Shown here piece by piece: positions 57,345 through 64,000 of a stretch of 64,000 bases of DNA (position 1 is its first letter; each line of letters starts with the position of its first letter). The translations under genes and the position numbers were made by a program. Source of the DNA: Propioniciclava soli (GTDB taxonomy: Bacteria > Actinomycetota > Actinomycetes > Propionibacteriales > Propionibacteriaceae); assembly GCF_014858005.1 (NCBI RefSeq), contig NZ_JACYOT010000001.1, forward strand, positions 372,001 to 436,000. Reading direction: 5' to 3'. Below the pieces are notes generated by a model. It did not search any database, was not told the DNA's origin, and saw only the letters and a list, made by a program, of their open reading frames with translations.

Positions 57345-58727
57345 TCATCGCTGCATGTCGACGAAGCGGCTGAGCGCCCCCTGGAACGCGACGGGCAGGG
57401 TGGTGGTGGCGCCATTGCGGTGCTTGGCGATGATGAAGTCGGCCTCGCCCTGGCGGGGGGACTCCTTGTCGTAGGCGTCCTCGCGGTGCAGCAGGATCAC
57501 GACGTCGGCGTCCTGCTCGAGCGAGCCGGATTCACGCAGGTCGGACAGCATCGGGCGCTTGTCGGTCCGCGCCTCGGGGCCACGGTTGAGCTGCGACAGC
57601 GCTACGACGGGCACCTCGAGTTCCTTGGCGAGCAACTTGATCTGCCGGCTGAACTCCGAAACCTCGAGCTGGCGGCTCTCGACCTTCTTGCCCGACGTCA
57701 TCAGCTGCATGTAATCGATGATGATGAGCTTGAGGTCGTGCTTCTGCTTGAGCCGCCGCGCCTTGGCGCGGATCTCCATCATCGTCAGGTTGGGGGAGTC
57801 GTCGATGAACAGCGGCGCCCGCGAGATCTGCGCCGTCTTGCCCGCGATGCGGCTCCAGTACTCCTCGCTCATCTCGCCCTTGCGAATGTGCCCGAGCGGA
57901 ACGCCCGACTCGGCCGCCATGAGGCGCATCACGATCTCGGACTTCGTCATCTCGAGGCTGAAGAAGATGCTCGTCAGGCCGTGCTTGATGGACGCCGCCC
58001 GCGCGAAGTCGAGCCCCAACGTCGACTTGCCCATACCGGGGCGCGCCGCGACGATCACCATCTGGCCCGCGTGGAGGCCGTTGGTCAGCTGGTCCAGGTC
58101 GATGAAGCCCGTCGGCACCCCCGCCATCACGCCGTGCTGGGCGAGCGACTCGATCTCGTCCAGGGTGAGCTCCACCAGCTCGCTCAGCGGCTGGTAGTCC
58201 TCCGCCGTGCGGTTCTCGGCCACGTCGTAGATCGCCTGCTGCGCCCGGTCGACGATGCCGTTCACGTCGCCCTCGGCGGCGTACCCCATCTGCGAGATTT
58301 TCATCGAGGCGTCCACGAGCCGCCGCAGGATCGCCTTGTCGCGCACAATCTCGGCGTAGTAGGTGGCGTTCGCCGTCACCGACACCGCCGACACCAGCTC
58401 GTGCAGGTAGATGTGCCCACCGATTTGGTTGAGGTGGCCGCCCTTGCCCAGGTTGTCGGCCACCGTGATGGCGTCCACCGGCTCGCCGCGGCCGTACTGG
58501 TCCATGATCGCGTCGTAGATCAGCTCGTGCGCGAGGCGGTAGAAGTCACGCCCCTTGACCAGCTCGGTGACCTCGCCGATCGCATCCTTGCTGAGCAGCA
58601 TCGCCCCCAGCACCGACTGCTCGGCCGCCATGTCCTGCGGCGGCGTCCGATCACCCGCGGAGCCCCCCCGATCGAACGGGACGACGCTCGCCCCCGACCA
58701 CTGGCCCTGCAGGTTGTCGACCGACAC
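57345..58727 (-). CDS. dnaB: Replicative DNA helicase DnaB
   Basis: A 460-residue hexameric 5'-3' replicative helicase. The N-terminal domain begins near TPPQDMAAEQSVLGAMLLSK; the RecA-like domain has Walker A ARPGMGKSTL, Walker B LIIIDYMQLM, the Gln of VVALSQLNRG and the arginine-finger region SGSLEQDADVV. No intein is present and the length is normal. GTG 58727 is chosen because a GAAGAGGA site lies right upstream; longer frames reach into non-conserved sequence. Ribosomal protein genes that often precede dnaB are not adjacent. Phased DnaA-box-like sites lie upstream. Confidence 0.97.
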   Translation of the reverse strand: MSVDNLQGQWSGASVVPFDRGGSAGDRTPPQDMAAEQSVLGAMLLSKDAIGEVTELVKGRDFYRLAHELIYDAIMDQYGRGEPVDAITVADNLGKGGHLNQIGGHIYLHELVSAVSVTANATYYAEIVRDKAILRRLVDASMKISQMGYAAEGDVNGIVDRAQQAIYDVAENRTAEDYQPLSELVELTLDEIESLAQHGVMAGVPTGFIDLDQLTNGLHAGQMVIVAARPGMGKSTLGLDFARAASIKHGLTSIFFSLEMTKSEIVMRLMAAESGVPLGHIRKGEMSEEYWSRIAGKTAQISRAPLFIDDSPNLTMMEIRAKARRLKQKHDLKLIIIDYMQLMTSGKKVESRQLEVSEFSRQIKLLAKELEVPVVALSQLNRGPEARTDKRPMLSDLRESGSLEQDADVVILLHREDAYDKESPRQGEADFIIAKHRNGATTTLPVAFQGALSRFVDMQR

Positions 58728-58850
58728 TCCTCTTCCTTCCCTCACGACCGTGACGCTAGGGGCCGCCTCTGACAAAACTGGCGAGCGGACCCGGTCATGG
58801 CACCGTAGGCCCCCGCCGAGCCCTCGCCAAACGCGCCCACCGGGCGCCGG

Positions 58851-58880
58851 TGTGGACAACCTGTGGATGGCTGTGGAGCC
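58851..58880. promoter_or_regulatory. Phased DnaA-box cluster upstream of dnaB
   Basis: TGTGGACAA (58851-58859) is the reverse complement of the actinobacterial DnaA box TTGTCCACA. TGTGGATGG (58862-58870) and TGTGGAGCC (58872-58880) follow with starts 11 and 10 bases apart. A further TTTTCCACA lies at 59076-59084. Such spacing suits cooperative DnaA binding, perhaps linking dnaB expression to replication initiation. Confidence 0.55.
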
Positions 58881-59161
58881 ACGCGGGGGCGGCTGTGTAC
58901 GACACGCCGTCGTCGTTGGGGATTGAGAAGTTTAGAACCCAGCGAAACCCCTCTGACAAGCTGCGATGCTCTTCACCGCTGTGGGTTGGCGCGGTGAGCA
59001 GGAGGTATCCGAATGGTGAACACAGCGATCTCGGGCGTGGGTGATGGGCCTGGGCGGCGTCGCATCGCCCCCAGCTTTTCCACAGGGCGGGCCCTCCGGG
59101 TGTCGAGTTCAGTCCCACTGGGATTTTGCCCGGTGCGGGCGGCCCGCAAGTGGCCGCTGGG

Positions 59162-59176
59162 TACCCCCACGGGGTA
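59162..59176. promoter_or_regulatory. CsoR operator
   Basis: TACCCC-CAC-GGGGTA is a perfect palindrome 24-38 bases before the csoR ATG. It matches the GC-tract palindromes (TACCCC-N-GGGGTA) bound by copper-sensing CsoR, which would repress the whole cassette until Cu(I) is bound. Confidence 0.85.
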
Positions 59177-59199
59177 TCATTGCCGAGGGAGGGGACGAG

Positions 59200-59553
59200 A
59201 TGAGCGAAGAGACGATGCAGATGGCCGTGACCGGCGGGCACGAGAGCTGCGGCCACGAGGCCGGGCACCACCACGGTTACATCACCGCGCGCGAGAACTA
59301 TCTGCGCCGGCTGCGTCGCATCGAGGGCCAGGCCCGCGGCCTGCAGCGCATGGTGGAGGAGGAGAAGTACTGCATCGACATCCTCACCCAGATCTCCGCC
59401 ATGACGAAGGCGCTCGAGTCGGTCGGGCTCGAACTCCTCGATGACCACATGAATCACTGCGTCCTGGCCGCCGCCCGATCCGGCGACGACGCCGAGGCAC
59501 AGGCCAAGATCCGCGAGGCGTCCGAGGCGATCAAGCGTCTCGTCCGCAGCTGA
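59200..59553 (+). CDS. csoR: Copper-sensing repressor CsoR
   Basis: A 117-residue all-helical repressor of the CsoR/RcnR family. The N-terminus is His-rich (GGHESCGHEAGHHHG), then YLRRLRRIEGQARGLQRMVE and the Cu(I) ligands Cys58 (KYCIDILTQ), His83 and Cys87 (DDHMNHCV). Cu(I) binding releases it from DNA. It is first of three genes for copper resistance and has its operator just upstream. The His-rich extension may add a metal site. A GGGAGGGG site precedes the ATG. Confidence 0.95.
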   Translation: MSEETMQMAVTGGHESCGHEAGHHHGYITARENYLRRLRRIEGQARGLQRMVEEEKYCIDILTQISAMTKALESVGLELLDDHMNHCVLAAARSGDDAEAQAKIREASEAIKRLVRS

Positions 59554-59594
59554 CACCACCACGCCGAACCATCCGAACACGAAGGAGCACAGAC

Positions 59595-60047
59595 ATGGTC
59601 GATCTCACCATCAAGGACGCGAACGCCACCGGTGGGGGCTGCGGCTGCGGCTGCGGCGACCACGCCGCCCCGAAGGACGCCGCCCAGGCCACCTGCACCT
59701 GTGGTGCCGACTGCGGTTGCGGTTGCCAGGAGGGCAAGGCGTGCACGTGCGGTGAGCAGAAGGGCGCGCAGGTGGGCGTAAAGGAATCCGAGCAGTCGGC
59801 CCCGCTGGCCGGCGCGGCGTCCGGTGACGCGGCCGAGTCGAGCAACGCGGCCACCTACACCGTCTCCGGCATGACCTGCGAGCACTGCGTGAAGGCCGTC
59901 ACCGAGGAGGTCTCCTCGATCGACGGCGTCACCGGCGTGACGGTCGACCTGGAGTCCGGACGCCTCGAGGTCACCTCCGACGCGCCGGTCGACTTCGACC
60001 GCATCGTCGAGGCCGTCGCCGAGGCCGGCGACTACACCGTCGCCTGA
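59595..60047 (+). CDS. Metallothionein-like Cys-rich/CopZ fusion protein
   Basis: A 150-residue cytoplasmic protein in two parts. Residues 14-54 carry ten cysteines in C-G-C-G-C and C-T-C-G runs (Cys 16, 18, 20, 34, 36, 40, 42, 44, 50, 52), resembling a small metallothionein. After a linker rich in Ala, Ser and Gly, residues 86-150 form an HMA domain with GMTCEHC (Cys95, Cys98), as in the CopZ chaperone. It probably stores Cu(I) and passes it to CopA. The order csoR, this gene, copA and the CsoR operator support the role. A hairpin separates it from copA. Confidence 0.9.
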   Translation: MVDLTIKDANATGGGCGCGCGDHAAPKDAAQATCTCGADCGCGCQEGKACTCGEQKGAQVGVKESEQSAPLAGAASGDAAESSNAATYTVSGMTCEHCVKAVTEEVSSIDGVTGVTVDLESGRLEVTSDAPVDFDRIVEAVAEAGDYTVA

Positions 60048-60088
60048 GCCGACGCCCCCGCCCGAACCCGGCACCACCCACTTTGGCC

Positions 60089-60127
60089 AGGAGCCCCGCG
60101 TCCGCGTGAGCCCACGCGGGGTCTCCT
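60089..60127 (+). terminator. Hairpin between the copper chaperone and copA
   Basis: CCCCGCGT (60094-60101) pairs with ACGCGGGG (60114-60121); the stem extends outward through AGGAG/CTCCT with one bulged T. It probably lowers readthrough so that the chaperone is made in excess over the ATPase. Confidence 0.6.
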
Positions 60128-60146
60128 GACGAACCAAGGAGACCTT

Positions 60147-62374
<2,228 letters not shown>

Positions 62375-62378
<4 letters not shown>

Positions 62379-64000
62379 CTTTCGGCCTCGCGCACCACGA
62401 CCCCTCGCCCCTGTACGTCTCCGACCCCCACCCGGTGCTGGGTGACACCGTGACGCTGCGCGTCCGCGTGCCCGACGCCCACCCCCTCGAGCGGCTCCAC
62501 CTGCGGTACCTGCTCGATGGCGAGGGCACCTTCGTCGAGGCCCACCCGGCGCAGCAGGGCGACGGCGAGACGTGGTGGAGCGCCGAGGTCGTGATGGCCA
62601 ACCCGACGCTGCAGTACCGCTGGTTCCTCGAGGGTCCGCTCCACCCCGGGGGTGCGTGGCTGAACGGCACCGGCGTCCACGCGCGCGACGTGCCGGACGT
62701 GGCCGACTTCCGCCTCATCACCGCCGCGCCCCCGGCGTGGGTGGAGGACGCGGTCGTCTACCAGGTCTTCTGCGATCGCTTCGCCCGCAGCGCGGACGCC
62801 GACGCCCGCCCCCTGCCCGGCTGGGCCCTGCCCGCCGCCTGGGACGACCCGCTGCGCACCTACGCGCAGCGCCAGCAGTTCCAGCTCTACGGCGGCGACC
62901 TCGACGGCGTCGCCGAGCACCTCGACCACCTCGTCTCGCTCGGCGTCACCGTGCTCTACCTCACGCCGTTCTTCCCCGCCGAGTCGAACCACCGCTACAA
63001 CGCGACGAGCTTCGACGAGGTGGACCCCCTCCTGGGCGGCGACGCGGCGCTGACCCGTCTGATCGACGCCGCCCACGCGCGCGGCATCCGCGTGATCGGC
63101 GACTTCACGCCCAACCACACCGGCAGCGGCCACGGTTGGTTCCGCACCGGACGCGACGACCCCGCCAGCGCCGAGCGCGGCTTCTACACGTGGGACGCCG
63201 ACGGCCCCGGCTACGCCTCGTGGCTGGGGTTCGCCTCGCTGCCGAAGCTGAACCACGCGTCGGCCGAGCTCACCGAGCGGCTGACCGGGCCCGAGGGCGT
63301 CCTGCGCCGCTGGCTGCGCGCCGGCCTCGACGGCTGGCGCATCGACGTGGCGAACATGACCGGACGGCTCGGCGCCGTCGACGACAACCGCGCCGTCGCC
63401 CACCGCATCCGGGAGGCGGTGGACGCCGAGGGTGACCGCTGGCTCGTCGCCGAGCACTTCTACGACCTGCACCACGACGTCGACGGCTTCACCTGGCACG
63501 GCGCGATGAACTACACGGGCTTCTCGCGCCCGGCGTGGGCCTGGCTTGAGCAGCCCGACAGCGCCGAGGAGGACGCCCACTTCGCGGTCACCGCGCGCAT
63601 CCCGGCGGTGGACGGGCCGGGCCTGGTCGCGGTGCACCGCGATTTCACGGCCCAGGTGCCGTGGAGCGTCACGACCGCGTCGTTCAACATCGTCGGCTCC
63701 CACGACACGGGCCGCATCCGCTGGCGCGTGGGCGACCACCGAGGCCGGGTGCTCGCCGCGCTCGGCCTGGCCCACACGCTGCCCGGCGCGCCGATGCTCT
63801 ACTACGGCGATGAGATCGGGCTCGCCGGTTCCACCGGCGAGTACGGCCGCCGCCCGTTCCCCTGGCAGGCGCCGAAGACCTGGGACCACGAGCTCCTCGC
63901 CGCCGTCCGCCGGTTCGGCGCGCTGCGCCACGAGCTGCCCGCCCTGCGCCGCGGCGGCCTGCGGTGGGTCGGCGCCGTGGCGGACGCCGTCGCGTTCGTC
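62375..64000 (+). CDS. GH13 alpha-glycosidase (neopullulanase/cyclomaltodextrinase-like), 5' part
   Basis: The frame is open to the window's end (542 codons). A beta-sandwich N-terminal domain (about 1-120; [20 protein letters not shown]) precedes a GH13 barrel starting [18 protein letters not shown]. Conserved regions are [11 protein letters not shown] (region I), GWRIDVANM (nucleophile Asp), WLVAEHFYD (acid/base Glu) and [10 protein letters not shown] (region IV). It acts on alpha-1,4-glucans or maltooligosaccharides and appears cytoplasmic. It starts with GTG overlapping the copA stop, though it has no functional link with copper. It is missing from six-frame lists that need a stop codon. 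Confidence 0.92.

Larger units (their letters stand above)
58728..59199. other. Intergenic region (472 bases) between dnaB and csoR
   Basis: This divergent gap contains no convincing gene. It holds DnaA-box-like sequences (58851-58880 and 59076-59084), a 10-base direct repeat CCTCTGACAA (58766-58775 and 58950-58959), a less GC-rich stretch near 58918-58950, and the CsoR operator (59162-59176). Promoters of both genes must lie here. Confidence 0.75.

Overview
The window is very GC-rich (about 70%), densely coding DNA with strongly GC-biased third codon positions, frequent GTG starts and many 4-base ATGA/GTGA gene overlaps. Together with DUF222/13E12-type HNH proteins, LigB, a RecQ helicase carrying a phosphoribosyltransferase domain, CD225 and DUF3817 proteins and an actinobacterial CsoR-CopA cassette, this points to a chromosome segment of an actinobacterium. 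Propionibacteriaceae or a close relative is my guess from gene content, not a demonstrated assignment. I see no tRNA, rRNA, CRISPR array, prophage or intact insertion sequence.

Layout. 1-4.3 kb: the end of a quinol-dependent nitric oxide reductase gene followed by five overlapping genes (a Cys-motif membrane protein, an SPFH/band-7 protein, three small membrane proteins). 4.3-9.7 kb: a DHA2-type exporter with a cytosolic tail, a ChaB protein, a DUF3224 protein coupled to an RCC1-like repeat protein, and the first DUF222-HNH gene. 9.8-16.3 kb: an SDR and a zinc alcohol dehydrogenase that diverge from a double palindromic operator, a methyltransferase, a xylulokinase-like kinase, topoisomerase IB and alanine dehydrogenase. 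16.4-25.1 kb: a LytM-type peptidase, a LuxR response regulator, LigB, small membrane proteins, a YibE/F protein, a HAD hydrolase, a carboxymuconolactone decarboxylase-like protein and an aldo/keto reductase. 25.3-30.1 kb: a Cthe_2159-type lipoprotein, a repeat-rich intergenic stretch, the RecQ-PRTase fusion and a thioesterase.

30.1-40.3 kb is a sugar-uptake locus: GH35 beta-galactosidase, two ABC importers without their own ATPase, a ROK repressor and an esterase. One solute-binding gene is broken by two frameshifts. A shared sequence element lies at both major promoters and probably binds the ROK regulator. 40.4-44.1 kb is a three-gene surface-polysaccharide operon (processive GT2, GT-C-like protein, membrane protein). 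44.4-54.6 kb mixes small genes, a MarR/FMN-reductase pair with twin operators, a GT1 enzyme, an unrecognised coiled-coil protein, a second DUF222-HNH gene with a LexA-like box, and a YCII/ECF sigma pair whose sigma gene is interrupted by an 8-bp tandem duplication. 54.7-57.1 kb holds a second GT-C-like gene. 57.3-64 kb holds dnaB with phased DnaA-box-like sites upstream, then csoR, a metallothionein-like CopZ, copA and the start of a GH13 glycosidase.

Many start codons lie 6-8 bases after a TANNNT hexamer, the signature of leaderless transcripts. I used this, with Shine-Dalgarno sites and overlaps, to choose starts. The regulatory-site calls were made by eye and have not been tested computationally.
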